Below are positions 40,376-51,040 of a stretch of DNA of 64,000 nt, in pieces. The first letter of the stretch is position 1; every line of letters begins with the position of its first letter. The notes beneath the pieces were generated by a model that saw only the letters and a list, made by a program, of their open reading frames with translations, was not told the DNA's origin and made no database searches. This stretch comes from Trichomonas tenax (taxonomy: Eukaryota > Parabasalia > Trichomonadida > Trichomonadidae), in assembly GCA_023091735.1 (NCBI GenBank), contig JALKBU010000091.1, positions 24,035-88,034 on the forward strand, written 5' to 3'. The translations under genes and the position numbers were made by a program.

Positions 40376-40524
40376 AGTATAAAATTTGCTTAATAATAAT
40401 CACCTATATCATTTACTTATTGAGCAAAACGAAACTGCTCAAAAACATTTGACCCGATGGACACATAAGCTTTTTAAATTAATAGGGGGTTTAAATAAAA
40501 TAAAGGGGGTGCTTGATTTGGGGT

Positions 40525-41109
40525 ATGAAAAAAATAAGTGAGGAAGTTGAAAAGTGCTCGTTTAAAAATTTACAAATGTCTATCGACGGAATTTTTTCAG
40601 TTGCACAGAACGGAACAGAGAGATTTCAACAACAGGCGAAGGAACAGGAGCGAATTCAGTCACTTTTAGAGAACCAACAAAACATAATGGAAGAGATCTA
40701 CTCAAGTTATGGAGATACTAAAGAAACTGTTGAAAGAATTGCTGAAATTGACGAGCTGACAAAATCATTGGATAAAAATATAATGAATGGGTCGAAGTTT
40801 TTGCATGATTTGCTTACAAAAAAGCCGAAATCTCAAGATGAACAGATTGCTGAATTAATTGGTGACTTAATCATTAACTTCCAAGATGCTGCACTTGCAC
40901 TTCTTTCTAAATACATCAGTAACAAGCAAATTGAAATACCAATTTCCGAAATTGTCGGAATCGAGGATGAAATCAAGTCAACAATTGATTCGCTGATAGA
41001 GAAAGGAATATATATCGAGACATCAAAAGAGAGACTTGAAAGACAGAGAAGAAATCAACAGCATGTTGAGAAACTTTATCATCTTATTAAAGGAGAAGTG
41101 CATGAATAG
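40525..41109 (+). CDS. Coiled-coil protein of unknown function
   Basis: A 194-residue frame from ATG at 40525 (MKKISEEVEKCSF); the frame extends upstream only to a TTG. It is strongly helical, rich in Glu, Lys, Gln and Ile, with heptad-like stretches near RFQQQAKEQERIQSLLENQQ and ETVERIAEIDELTKSLDKNI. A short less-charged segment (DLIINFQDAALALLSKYI) separates these from a second helical region ending KERLERQRRNQQHVEKLYHL. There is no signal peptide, membrane helix or recognised domain. It is likely cytosolic, perhaps cytoskeletal or an oligomerising adaptor; that is only a guess from composition. It lies head to head with the BspA-like gene, about 150 bp apart, so the two may share a promoter region. 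Confidence 0.6.
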   Translation: MKKISEEVEKCSFKNLQMSIDGIFSVAQNGTERFQQQAKEQERIQSLLENQQNIMEEIYSSYGDTKETVERIAEIDELTKSLDKNIMNGSKFLHDLLTKKPKSQDEQIAELIGDLIINFQDAALALLSKYISNKQIEIPISEIVGIEDEIKSTIDSLIEKGIYIETSKERLERQRRNQQHVEKLYHLIKGEVHE

Positions 41110-41864
41110 ATGTTGTTCATTCCATCTTAAAACGAGATCTTTATTGTATGAGTAATGATTTGGATATTATTCGTCTTAATAAATCCCTGTTTTTAGACAT
41201 ATATTTCTAAATTTGTTCTCAATGTCACTTTATAAAGCATCATTACGAATATATATTGAAGGTCATTCAAATATATATCTTGTAAATATCATTACCCATT
41301 CTAATCTTTGTACTTGTTATGAGAACAGCGATGCATTCATTTAAGTTTTTGAGTGATGTAACTTTTAATGGTGTTGATCCTTTTTTAATCAGCTAAACTT
41401 CAACTTTAAAAGGAGAAGAGAATATGTAAAAAATGAATTTATTTTGTTAACTGCAATGCAATATATTGTACTCACAACGTTGACATCAATTTCAAGATAA
41501 TATAATAATAAAGATAAACATTTTTTTCTTTTTCGAGAGTTATGAAATATTGGTCAAATATGCTAAAACCCAGTTTTGAGACATATATTCAAATAAATTT
41601 GAACCAAAACTATAGTTATTTGAGCACAATTATCTGCGTTGATTAAGCGTGCAAACATACGTTCTTAAGATCCTCAATCGCAAAAATAGATTCAAGAATG
41701 AGATTTACCACGATAAATCACGTATATCACACAAAGCCTCCGAAGCGGTATACAGAGAGAGTCACAGTGAATGAATAACGTTTAGAATTTTGTTTTTTTA
41801 TAGTTAGGCGGCCAAATAACTTTTAGAATTTTAAAAGTGCCAAATTGTTTGAAAAGTAATCACC
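41110..41864. other. Upstream spacer of the peroxiredoxin gene
   Basis: About 750 bp of AT-rich spacer with AATGTCACTTTATA at 41220 and a moderately GC-richer patch near 41640-41760. Apart from the initiator given separately, nothing is recognised. Confidence 0.35.
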
Positions 41865-41874
41865 TCACTTTATT
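41865..41874 (+). promoter_or_regulatory. Initiator (Inr)-like element of the peroxiredoxin gene
   Basis: TCACTTTATT lies 4-13 bases before the ATG and fits the trichomonad initiator pattern (TCA, pyrimidine, T, A/T, then a short AT stretch; known from T. vaginalis). The likely transcription start is A at 41867, giving an 11-nt leader. The distance to the ATG is typical for this lineage. Confidence 0.65.
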
Positions 41875-41877
41875 GAA

Positions 41878-42462
41878 ATGCTTGTTGGCCAACACGCTCC
41901 ATGCTTCGAACTCGAAGGCGTCTTCAATGGCGACTTCAAGAAGTACAAGCTTGAGGATTACAAGGGCAAGTGGCTTGTCCTCTTCTCATACCCATTAGAT
42001 TTTACATTCGTCTGCCCAACAGAAATCATTGAGTTCTCTAACAAGTTAGAGGAGTTCCAGAAGCTCGGCTGCGAGGTCCTCGGTCTCTCTGTCGATTCTG
42101 TTTTCTCTCATCTTGCTTGGACAAACCTTCCACGCAAGGAGGGCGGCCTCGGCGAAATCAAGTACCCACTTCTTTCCGACCTCTCCCACGAGGTCTCCAA
42201 GAAGTACGGCTGGTACATGGAGTCTGATGCTCACACACTCCGTGGCACAGTTATCATCGATCCAGAGGGCATCGTTCGCCACATCCAGATGAACCACCCA
42301 GATGTCGGCCGTAACGTCACTGAGATCATACGCCTTGTTAAGGCCTACCAGTATGCTGCTAAGCATGGCGAGGTCTGCCCAGCTAAGTGGGAGAAGGAGG
42401 GCGATGACACAATCAAGCCATCTCCAAAGGCTTCACTTGAGTATTTCAACAAGGTTAACTAA
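41878..42462 (+). CDS. Typical 2-Cys peroxiredoxin
   Basis: A complete 194-residue thiol peroxidase that reduces H2O2 and organic peroxides, recycled by thioredoxin, an important defence for a microaerophilic protist. The peroxidatic site FTFVCPTE carries C46 with T43 and P47; R122 (LRGT) completes the site. The resolving cysteine is C167 in GEVCPAKW. Both features linked to hyperoxidation-sensitive eukaryotic enzymes are present: GGLG at 89-92 and a C-terminal YF (189-190). It is cytosolic, with no targeting peptide, and of normal family length. Codon use is much more C-ending (CTC, GGC, AAG) than in its neighbours, as expected for a highly expressed gene. It has a clear initiator 11 nt upstream, and TAA followed by AA at the end. 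Confidence 0.96.
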   Translation: MLVGQHAPCFELEGVFNGDFKKYKLEDYKGKWLVLFSYPLDFTFVCPTEIIEFSNKLEEFQKLGCEVLGLSVDSVFSHLAWTNLPRKEGGLGEIKYPLLSDLSHEVSKKYGWYMESDAHTLRGTVIIDPEGIVRHIQMNHPDVGRNVTEIIRLVKAYQYAAKHGEVCPAKWEKEGDDTIKPSPKASLEYFNKVN

Positions 42463-42575
42463 AATCTGATTTTTTTTATTGTCAAATAACTAACATTTTA
42501 TTTCTATTGCAGTGTTAAATTTAACTCACTAAGTGTGTCTGAGTCTTTGCGTTTCTTGATATCTTTGAGAAAATT

Positions 42576-43151
42576 TTATTGGTTAATAAAATCATCAGCA
42601 CTCATCGCGAAGATGATACCCAAGAATATATATGTTGCGCCAAATTGATTTATGAGCATTAAAAGTTCATATACCGCATAATTAAGGTTTTGATATATTT
42701 TCGATATAAATTGAACTAAAGCGAAATTGTATATCGCGAGAATGACGTACAGAAGCACGAAAATTCGTAGGCGAATGAGCAGAGAGTGGCTGAAAAATGA
42801 TTTATATGGCGATTTTAATAAAAATATCGAGATGTGAGTGACAAACAGTGCCATTGAGAAGTAGTATGATATTCTTGTGAAATACTTATGTCCCGAATAA
42901 ATTCGTTCATATTGACTTGGAGATATTTCAATCGGAATGATTAATAATTTAGCAAGCATCAAAATTATATATGCAGCCGTTGTCAATATGGCGCTGTAAT
43001 ACAAAGTCTTCAGCCATTTATATTCATATAGCATGAAATAGAATATAAAATCTTGAAAGAAATAGACATATACGAAATAGTGTAGTATAGATGCTGTGGA
43101 TATGAATTTTGCGGCAAATGTTGGCCTTTTGAACTGTCCCTTTCGTTCCAT
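42576..43151 (-). CDS. Multi-pass membrane protein, unknown family
   Basis: An intact 191-residue frame from ATG at 43151 (MERKGQFKRPTF). Hydrophobic segments: ISTASILHYFVYVYFF, TLYYSAILTTAAYIILMLAKLLII, YYFSMALFVTHISIFLL, LRIFVLLYVILAIYNFALVQFI and ELLMLINQFGATYIFLGIIFAM, so five or more membrane helices. The N-terminus is short and basic, presumably cytoplasmic, and the end is short (SADDFINQ). I recognise no family. Its general plan resembles the protein at 38159-38890. It lies tail to tail with the peroxiredoxin gene, with only 113 bp between them. Confidence 0.7.
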   Translation of the reverse strand: MERKGQFKRPTFAAKFISTASILHYFVYVYFFQDFIFYFMLYEYKWLKTLYYSAILTTAAYIILMLAKLLIIPIEISPSQYERIYSGHKYFTRISYYFSMALFVTHISIFLLKSPYKSFFSHSLLIRLRIFVLLYVILAIYNFALVQFISKIYQNLNYAVYELLMLINQFGATYIFLGIIFAMSADDFINQ

Positions 43152-45825
43152 GAAATCTAACTTCTTTTATGTTCAACGATTTTCGAAAATCTATTACTAC
43201 ATTATTGTCAGGTTTTGAATACAAAAAGTAAATATGACTGTTATTAGCTTCGCAGAGTGGTGATTGATCATAAATTGTTTTTTTCTGGAAATGTTTGAAT
43301 GTTAACTATTCCTTTTGATACCAAATTTGATCCATATCTAGACCTTAGATATGAAAAGGAATAAACATCTGATGCTATTTATTCGTAAAATCGTTCAAAT
43401 CGACAAAATATAAAATGAAATTTACAAAATATTTACATGGCAAAAATATTGACGGACAAATAATGATTTATGGAAAACTCTATGGAATCTGTATTTTTCC
43501 ATTTTACTTGAACAAATAATAAGCAGAGTTTCCGAAGTATTATTTTATGATATGTTTAACTCAATATATATTTGTTTTCGAAACATATTTATTAATTATG
43601 ATTTCCAGAATAATTTAATATACATAAAAAGTCTCCTTTTGAGTAAAGATAGAACATATCATTTAAAATGGAAGTTATTCAAATGTAAAATATAATTTAT
43701 TAGTATTATATAATCTATTTCATTATTTGTTTTTGCTATAAACCGCTTTTTAAAGCCGATTTTGGAAAATAAAGTCATTAATTTTATTTGAAAAAATAAA
43801 TACTAAGATGTCTAGATTTTGTAACCTAATATTTACATTTGAACACGTATCTGCATGTGTCCTCGTAGAAGTGTCCAAAGGTAAAAGTTATGTGTCCTAG
43901 TACTTTTGTGATTTTTTTTTACGTTTTAAGTGTCCATGAAACACCCATAATATGTCACTTTTCCAAAGCTTAAATTCGAATAACAGAAATTCTTGAAACA
44001 CATATAAAAACATTCGGATATATCTCCACTATCTATCATATGAATTTGAAGCAAATATACTGCATTTTCAATTATTTTAGATCAGATATTTGTGTCTATC
44101 TTTGTTTTCAATCTATTTTAGTTCATTGCAATTTATGTACATTTTATTTACTATATTATTTAATACATTAAAAGTTCATGTGAAGTAGTTAGGCTGCAAA
44201 AATATTTTTCCAATTTATATTTCATATAAAGAGATCACATGTGAAGGGCATAAGTGAGTTCCATGACTTCACAGAGAATGTTTTATGTAAAGAGAATAAA
44301 TTGCTTTGAAATTTGTAATAATCTAATGCAAATCAAAATTGTATGTTGCCATCGATGCAAATAAGCTTAAACACACGAAGAATGATTAAATCTAAATAAC
44401 AATAGATTTATCCATTTTTAATAACAAAATTCAATCGCTAAAAAAATTTTCAACAAACGAAATCACACATAAACACAGCATGCGCATAGAGTTTCGATGC
44501 CACAGTCAAAGTTTGGAAGAAATCATGAACAATTAATTTGTAGACAGGTCACGTATAACAAATTCGAGAATAAATTCATAACTTATATGAATAGATCTGT
44601 TTATATTTACACTCGGTAGACTTTATTATGAAATTATGCTTATAGCTCACTTTTCTTTAAATTTTAGAATATACATCTTATGTAGATTCTAAATATTAGA
44701 TTACAAGAATTTTTTACATTTTGAATGAAAATTTGACCATAATGAAAATCGTTAATTATGTGATATTTTACTTTAACAATATATGATATAGCTATAAATA
44801 AAGTTTTAGGCAAAATAAATTTTAATGAAAAATTAAAGCATTTTGGATATATAAGGAAAAGTCTAAGAAAATTTAACCTTAAAATTAAAAATTTCATCTG
44901 TAGCTTTTTATGATCCACCATCAAAAATGAAAAATTAAAATCGACTTTTACTCGTTTTTTATAACCACTGCATTACATAGATAATGAATTCACGCTTCCA
45001 GTCTAAAAATCAATTTTATAAAAAGTTTCGATGAGGAAAAAGACTATGAAAAACACTCGAATGATAGATGATACAAATGAATTCACTAAAAAACTTGAAA
45101 TTCACCCATCAAAAAATTTTAAAAATTGAAAGTGATCCAAAAACTTGAAACATAGATTTACTATACGATTCTTAGCATGCACAAATAATTATGGCAAAAA
45201 ATTATATGATGATTTTTTTTGTTCAAAATTGAGATAAATTCTCCATATGATGTAAAATTTATGATTAAAATTTAAGAGATTTTTATACAAAAAGTCTATA
45301 TTTTTAAATTTTAGATATTACATATGGTGTATAATATATATTTTAATTTTTGTTCAATTTTAGCAAATTTACAATAGATAAATTGCTAATTTTATTATAT
45401 TTATATACAATATCTTATGTAGATAATAGATTTTGGGTTTTGGAGGAAAATTATAAAAATCGATTTCGTTGATGAAAACGTGATGATAAATAGAAGTACA
45501 CCATCTGCCACGTAATTAAATGAGAATTGACAGTTCAGCTGAATTTTTTGAAGGACTTTTGAGAGTGAATACCGCTGGCCTTCAGCATCCTATGTAGATC
45601 AAAAATAACATAAAATTGCTTGGACAATTCAATTAAAATCTCTCACAAAAATTCTGAGCTTTAAAGTAAATTTTGGCCAACATATATAGGCTATACATAT
45701 TAATATTTTCCACTTTTTAAACATAAAAGCTTCGATTATCAAATTGAATTCAATCCACTCTACATCTATCCTAGAATCATATTTTCAAGGAAAATTTTTA
45801 TAACGATTAAAAAGCTGAAAATTTA
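43152..45825. other. Gene-poor spacer with a repeat end
   Basis: About 2.7 kb of very AT-rich DNA. At 43845-43900 lies a 56-bp repeat end (ACGTATCTGCATGTGTCCTC...GTCCTAG) whose inverted copy is at 52023-52077. An AAAAGTGACAT motif (complement) occurs at 43952-43962. Open frames here, such as one on the minus strand at 44664-44924, have AT-driven composition and are not believed. Confidence 0.45.
43845..43900 (+). repeat. 56-bp transposon-end-like repeat, copy A
   Basis: The first 31 bases match the complement of 52047-52077 with one mismatch; similarity continues in weaker form to the shared GTCCTAG. No nearby partner arm was found. Confidence 0.55.
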
Positions 45826-47193
45826 ATGTCAAAAATCAAAAACAGAAAAAAACTATTTATGAGCATTTCTTTTTTCTTCTGTGAGTTTGATCCCATTGAT
45901 GGACCTGTCATCAGTTCACAGGTCGTTTCCGGTCATTTCACAGATGAAGAATTGCTCACAATCAAGCTTACGAGTTTTCCTGAATCTTATAACAAAATAA
46001 AACAAACGCCACACATATATACATTTAGGGCAGGAAACAAGTTCTGCTATACCTATTACGACTCGATTGTCGACAAAACGAAAACAAGAGGTTATCACCA
46101 ATTTTCATATGTTATCTCAACAGATAACACATATTACCCAATTTGGTACCGACTTCTGAAGTCCATTGACACACTGAAGTTCACGTGCAGTCAATCATTC
46201 GATCTTTTAGTAGATTTTGGAATGAAAATTTATTATAATTTTGAAGCCGATAAGCAATTCGAGCTTCCTTTGTTTAATGGACCAACAAAAATTTTTAATA
46301 ACCCAAAGATTGATGATCTTATTCTATCACATTCCTCTTCTACAGATAATTTCACAAGTTATCTTTCGAACGGCTTCTTCATTGGTGATAATCTTGAAAC
46401 TTCCATTGGAATTTCATCACTAATTAATCATGGACATGGAATGGACATCATTCGCCTTTGGGAAAACGTAATTTTAGAAAAACCATTTTTAGTTGTAGGA
46501 GCGACCCCAGAAATTGCTTCAAGGGCTGTTTTCGCCATAGCGTCACTTTCTTTCTCATCAGCCATCGTTCCTAATGTTGTTCCATATATTTTATCAACTG
46601 ATCCGAATTTCTCCACAGTTTGCTCAACGAAGTCTATAATTGGCGTTTCGAACCCTATCGCTGTACCGCTCTCAAAGCTGACACCTTTTTATGTCGGTTT
46701 CGATGGTAAATTTGGATTTTCAGATACAAAGTCTGCGAAAATTAAGAATATGACTTCCCAAGAAGTAAGACAGATGTGCGCGTCCTTCAATGATGCTTTA
46801 ATCAACATGATGAACAAGATTACTTCAGATTTATATTCTTCAAATCCAATCTTTACATTATTAGGAAAGATTGATCTTAGCATCATTGAAATGCATATTA
46901 AGAGCAGCGGTATCATGATTTACAGCCCAATTGAATCTTTCTGCAGAGAATTCGCCAAAACAAGCTTATTTAAGCAGTTCTTGCACGAAACATCGAAATC
47001 TGAGGATAGCGCTGAGAAGGTCAGAAAGTTCGAATACACAAATTTTAGCTGCGATGATCTTCACACACTCAGTGCTCGAATTGGCACAATTATCCGTAAG
47101 AAGGACCACACTGAATCCATGAGAAAGGCTTTGAAGCAGCAGTTGAAGAAATCTTACTCATCGTTCAAGTTATCTCAAGTTGCTGTATATTAA
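45826..47193 (+). CDS. DENN-domain protein, DENND6-like
   Basis: A complete 455-residue protein from ATG at 45826; an ATG at 45859 (MSISFFFCEFDPIDGP) fits the family start better. The N-terminal strand (FCEFDPIDGPVISSQV), the FRAGNKFCYTYY segment and HQFSYVI form the upstream DENN part. The core part has LWENVILEKPFLVVGATPEIAS, a PYILSTDPNFS segment and the GVSNPIA motif, matching the order in DENND6/FAM116 (LWE...EP..V.., PYFTIHD, GVTNPFF). Such proteins are exchange factors for Rab GTPases on endosomes; in animals DENND6 acts on Rab14. It is shorter than animal DENND6 (about 600 residues). The final 60 residues are basic. The family is a good match; the Rab partner is unknown. Confidence 0.75.
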   Translation: MSKIKNRKKLFMSISFFFCEFDPIDGPVISSQVVSGHFTDEELLTIKLTSFPESYNKIKQTPHIYTFRAGNKFCYTYYDSIVDKTKTRGYHQFSYVISTDNTYYPIWYRLLKSIDTLKFTCSQSFDLLVDFGMKIYYNFEADKQFELPLFNGPTKIFNNPKIDDLILSHSSSTDNFTSYLSNGFFIGDNLETSIGISSLINHGHGMDIIRLWENVILEKPFLVVGATPEIASRAVFAIASLSFSSAIVPNVVPYILSTDPNFSTVCSTKSIIGVSNPIAVPLSKLTPFYVGFDGKFGFSDTKSAKIKNMTSQEVRQMCASFNDALINMMNKITSDLYSSNPIFTLLGKIDLSIIEMHIKSSGIMIYSPIESFCREFAKTSLFKQFLHETSKSEDSAEKVRKFEYTNFSCDDLHTLSARIGTIIRKKDHTESMRKALKQQLKKSYSSFKLSQVAVY

Positions 47194-47475
47194 GTTAATT
47201 TTATTCTCTCTGTTTGTTGTTTTTGTTTGATAAATTGTTTGGTATATTTTTATTTTAGGAATGGTTTTAATGCTGCGAGTCATATTGCTTGATGATTATT
47301 TTTCTCAAATTTGATATATATTCAGTTCTCGAGTAACTCACATTCTAATAATTATAATTTCATTTTTGTATCATATTCTACTATTGAAATTGTTATATCA
47401 TGATTCGGAATTAATGGACGAATTGTGATGTGCGAAGAGTTTTTTTCTTATAAATCGATATTAGCCATATATTAT

Positions 47476-47943
47476 TCAAGATAGAGCACTTGCAAGGGAA
47501 CCTCCTGAGCCAGCAGCATTTCGGCCATTGCCGCCACCTCCATAGCCACCAGGAACAACTCCGGATATTGAATACTTTCCTTGTCCGCCAATCATGAGAT
47601 ATGCGACTGTTTCTCTCCCAAGATTGAGTGTTGCAGAAACATATCCTCCTGGTCCAGATGAATATTTAGTTGGGTCGCAGATAACATTTCCCCTTAATAA
47701 TGTTGCGTTATCGTGAACACATTTTCGATTCATATCAAGATATGCAGTAGCTTGAAGTCCAGATGGAACTCCACCACTGGCGCCATATGCTTCGAAAATA
47801 TAACGACCTCTTGGTAAAACTATTTGATAATCTGTACAAATATTATTTGATTCGCATGGATATAGAAATTCATATATATTTTGATGTTTATTAACATTTG
47901 GAGTTCCTTTGCTGCCATCAACAAGATTGTATCTTATTGTCAT
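47476..47943 (-). pseudogene. 5' fragment of a glycine-rich surface-type gene
   Basis: Open from ATG at 47943 for 155 codons, then a stop within the glycine-rich part. It begins VDGSKGTPNVNKHQNIYEFLYPC, then CTDYQIVLPRGRYIFEAYGASGG, followed by GPGGYVSATLNLGRETVAYLMIGGQG and GGYGGGGNGRNAAGSGGSL. I recognise the N-terminal half of the trichomonad glycine-rich proteins related to the ALK-type Gly-rich domain, which normally run several hundred residues and end in a membrane helix. This copy stops at SLASALS and has no further recognisable repeats beyond, so it is a truncated gene or a short secreted remnant; no signal peptide is visible at this start. Confidence 0.6.
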
Positions 47944-48380
47944 TATTCATTCGAATAACAAAAAAAGCAAAATAAATACTCTCAATTTACGACTCCCACA
48001 AAATTTCAATGAGGTTATTTTCCTTTTACACGCAATAATGGAACATAGTTATTTCACCATGAATTTAATCTGGTGTATTCTCTAATTACGAAATTTAACA
48101 TTGTTGCATTTATCATTAAAACAAAACAATAGCTAAAAAGTTGTCCTACATGAAAATGATACACGATGCCTTTATGAAATAAGCACAGAGATGATATGAT
48201 TTAGGAATCATTTGCATCAGTATCGAGTTATGAAATGATAAAAACATTCGAAAAATTAAAAAAAAAAAATTATTCTGAAAGAATTTGAAGTTTATATTTG
48301 AATAAATCCGATGACATTTGGGATAAATCATCGATCTATCAAATAACGAAGATAAAAAAATATTTTTTTTTTTTAAAAAA
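47944..48380. other. Intergenic spacer between divergent genes
   Basis: About 440 bp of AT-rich spacer with T/A runs just before the next ATG. No structure is recognisable. Confidence 0.35.
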
Positions 48381-49970
48381 ATGTCATCAAATTGGTGGAA
48401 CTTGGATCAAAACGTTATAAATAACTCATTACAGGAAAACTGTCCCAAAAACTGCGAATCCATAATGCCTACGCTTAAAAATCTCGTTCCTGTGCTTGAT
48501 TGGTGTTTGCAAATTGGAATCTATGACAATTCTTCGTTTTGGACATATTTATCCGAATGTGTTTTCAAGATTACACAGATGAATGTTGATCCTTTAAACA
48601 AATATTCAGAATTCATCGAAATCTTATTTAATAACGTTCAAATTCTTAATCCAAGCAGGCCAAAAGACTACATTCCGTTTTTAAAAGCCTTTGCAAAGCC
48701 ACCTTTAAGCGAATTTTACCTCGTTACGCTTTCAAAATTGTTTAAAGATCCATTATTACTTGTTAGAATAATCTCCGAGCTTAAATACACCAATAGTCCA
48801 TTATTTACCGATTTTCAAAACGAAAGAGGCGCAATTGAGAAGTTTTTTGATATGTATTGCACATATTTAGTTTATCAAATAGGAGCTTATGACAACACAT
48901 ACTGGGAGATCAGGCTTATGATTGCCGACTTGTTAGTTGACAAGATCATCAAAAATATTCAATCAATAATTCTTGTCGATTCAATGATCAATTTTTTACG
49001 AACTAAGTTGGTTACATTGATCACCGATGCCCCAATGTATCACGCCATACCATTTATAAGGCTTATTTTGGAATTAGACAAATCAACACTTTCTCGACAA
49101 ACACCTGAAATTATGACACGAAGATTGAACTCCTTGCTGACTAATGTTAAGACAGGACACCCAGGAAATGCAATGGTCATTAAATTCATTACTAAATATT
49201 TCATGAAGAACATCGATTTAGCGGAATTAATCAAAACTAAATATAAGCAAGGTTTTTCGTCCACAACAGACTTCGAAATTCTTTATGCACCAACTCGATT
49301 CTTTGATCGCAAATCTACACTGCAATTGGTGAAAGTTTTATCGAAAGTTTTGTGCTCGCAAGATTTATGGCGAAGATCGGCGGCATTTCTTTTATCAAGA
49401 ACTTTGTTAGCATCACAGCATGAAGAAGAAAGCGATTGGATGCAAAAGTTTATTTTGAGCCTTCGTGCTTCTATTGATATTTTAGCAGATGACAACCAAG
49501 AAGATCATGAATTAAGCTATGTTTGGAGAATAATTAACTCTAAGACATTCAAAAATATTGGATACATTTCAGAATTTCTTGTTAATATAGACGGTTTGTT
49601 GCCTGCTCAAGTTGAAGTCATCAAAGAATTGATTCCTCTTAAATTCGATCTTCCATTTAAGCCTGATTCTTTCGATCTCATTGACGAAACGCCAGCAAAG
49701 AAAGGAAAAGGAAAGAGAAATAAGAAACGCGCAGATTCAGCACCAAAAGAGCAAGATAAGAGAATTCCAGCGAAAAATGTGAAATCAAGCGATGAAGAAG
49801 ATGGAAAAAGTATTGTTACAACTCATGAGCAGCCTAAAAACAATGAGAAGAAAGCAGAACTGGCTCCTCCTCCAAGGCCAAAGCGAAAGAAAGGAAAGAA
49901 ACCAGTCTTAACATCAGACTTAATAAGGAAGCAAAAAGAAAAAGCAGCTGCCGCTAAAAACGAAAAATGA
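48381..49970 (+). CDS. Large helical protein with basic C-terminal tail
   Basis: An intact 529-residue frame from ATG at 48381 (MSSNWWNLDQNVINN). Residues 1-430 look all-helical, with repeated amphipathic helices such as FIEILFNNVQILN, FYLVTLSKLFKDPLLLVRIISEL, LIKTKYKQGFSSTTDFEIL and LVKVLSKVLCSQDLWRRSAAFLLSRTLL, which could form an ARM/HEAT-type fold. From about 440 the protein becomes Lys/Arg-rich and disordered, with KKGKGKRNKKR and RPKRKKGKKP, typical of nuclear or nucleolar proteins. I cannot name the family; a ribosome-biogenesis role is only a guess from the tail. There is no signal peptide or membrane helix. The start sits just after a poly-T/poly-A stretch. Confidence 0.7.
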   Translation: MSSNWWNLDQNVINNSLQENCPKNCESIMPTLKNLVPVLDWCLQIGIYDNSSFWTYLSECVFKITQMNVDPLNKYSEFIEILFNNVQILNPSRPKDYIPFLKAFAKPPLSEFYLVTLSKLFKDPLLLVRIISELKYTNSPLFTDFQNERGAIEKFFDMYCTYLVYQIGAYDNTYWEIRLMIADLLVDKIIKNIQSIILVDSMINFLRTKLVTLITDAPMYHAIPFIRLILELDKSTLSRQTPEIMTRRLNSLLTNVKTGHPGNAMVIKFITKYFMKNIDLAELIKTKYKQGFSSTTDFEILYAPTRFFDRKSTLQLVKVLSKVLCSQDLWRRSAAFLLSRTLLASQHEEESDWMQKFILSLRASIDILADDNQEDHELSYVWRIINSKTFKNIGYISEFLVNIDGLLPAQVEVIKELIPLKFDLPFKPDSFDLIDETPAKKGKGKRNKKRADSAPKEQDKRIPAKNVKSSDEEDGKSIVTTHEQPKNNEKKAELAPPPRPKRKKGKKPVLTSDLIRKQKEKAAAAKNEK

Positions 49971-50743
49971 AAGTTTTGTTTTTGTTAAATTTGTGTTATT
50001 TATTAAAAGAATAATGAAAGAATTTTCAAATGTTATTCATCGCATCATTTTGAGGAAGCATCTATCGTATATGAAAAATAAAGGATTCTAATTGAAATTA
50101 TACTTCCAAAATTTACCAGTTTAAGCGAAAACTGGCAAAATTATATTAGCTTATGATTATATTCTCTTCCAAAACGATACTTTTTGAATTGAAAATATCT
50201 CCATGGATAATGGTATTTTGGACAATGACCATGAAGTACAATAATTTTTAAAAATTTCATACAATGTTACTTTGTTAATTATAATTTCAGAATTAATTTG
50301 TAGATAAACATAAATAAAACATTCTTTCATCGAGTGCACCATGCGAATATGTTTGTTTCAGCAATTGAAGCAGAAATATCGATCAAAGTAAATTCATCGA
50401 AAGATTCCAGAATGTAGCTTTAAATTCAGATATTTTTAATTTTTTTGAAAATCAATAAACTATTGCACTCCTACGCTATGATTTTTGGTCACTCAAAAGA
50501 CATGTTTCAATTTGAAATAATTGAATGTTTATCGATAAATCTGAAAAATCGAAGTGGTGGAAACTTTTAAAATTTGCAAAACTCAAATAATCACTATAAT
50601 TACATCATTAGACTCTATATACATAATTTTTGGCCCATTTTGTAATAAAATGAATATTTTCACAATCATACAAATATAAAAAAATGATATAATAAATAGT
50701 TTAACATTTGATTTAAATATGAATGTTTTAATCATCAAATAAA
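49971..50743. other. Intergenic spacer
   Basis: About 770 bp of AT-rich DNA between convergent units. Nothing recognisable. Confidence 0.35.
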
Positions 50744-51040
50744 TCAAATTTCAAAATCATTGAAACATTCAATGATATCATTTGAGTTTTCATCATAATT
50801 AGGCAGCATTGGGTCCTTAAGATCGCTTTGCTGAATAAGAGATATTTCTTCAAAAGTTCCAACAGCATTTTCTCGAAAATAGTCATCTCCTAATTTCTTG
50901 AGTTTCTTGATGGCTTTTGTTATGGTGTGTGGTGGCTTCTTTAAAATTCTCTTCAGCTCTTTGGTTTGTTTAATACCACATTCGAAGTATAGGTACCTCA
51001 AATGGGCCTGCTCTTACGATGTCCAAGTCTTGTTTAAGTG
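50744..51040 (-). pseudogene. Myb/SANT-like fragment
   Basis: In one frame the minus strand reads NKTWTS, a TAA at 51014-51016, then EQAHLRYLYFECGIKQTKEL and RILKKPPHTITKAIKKLKKLGDDYF. The W-x-x-E start and the three-helix spacing resemble a Myb/SANT DNA-binding repeat, ending in an acidic tail. There is no ATG at the start of the open part. It is a broken gene, possibly related to the Myb-like relic at 58854-59231. Confidence 0.45.

Noticed and set aside
44664..44924. 86-codon minus-strand frame rich in Phe, Ile, Leu and Lys
   Set aside because: Explained by the very AT-rich base composition; no start context or homology.
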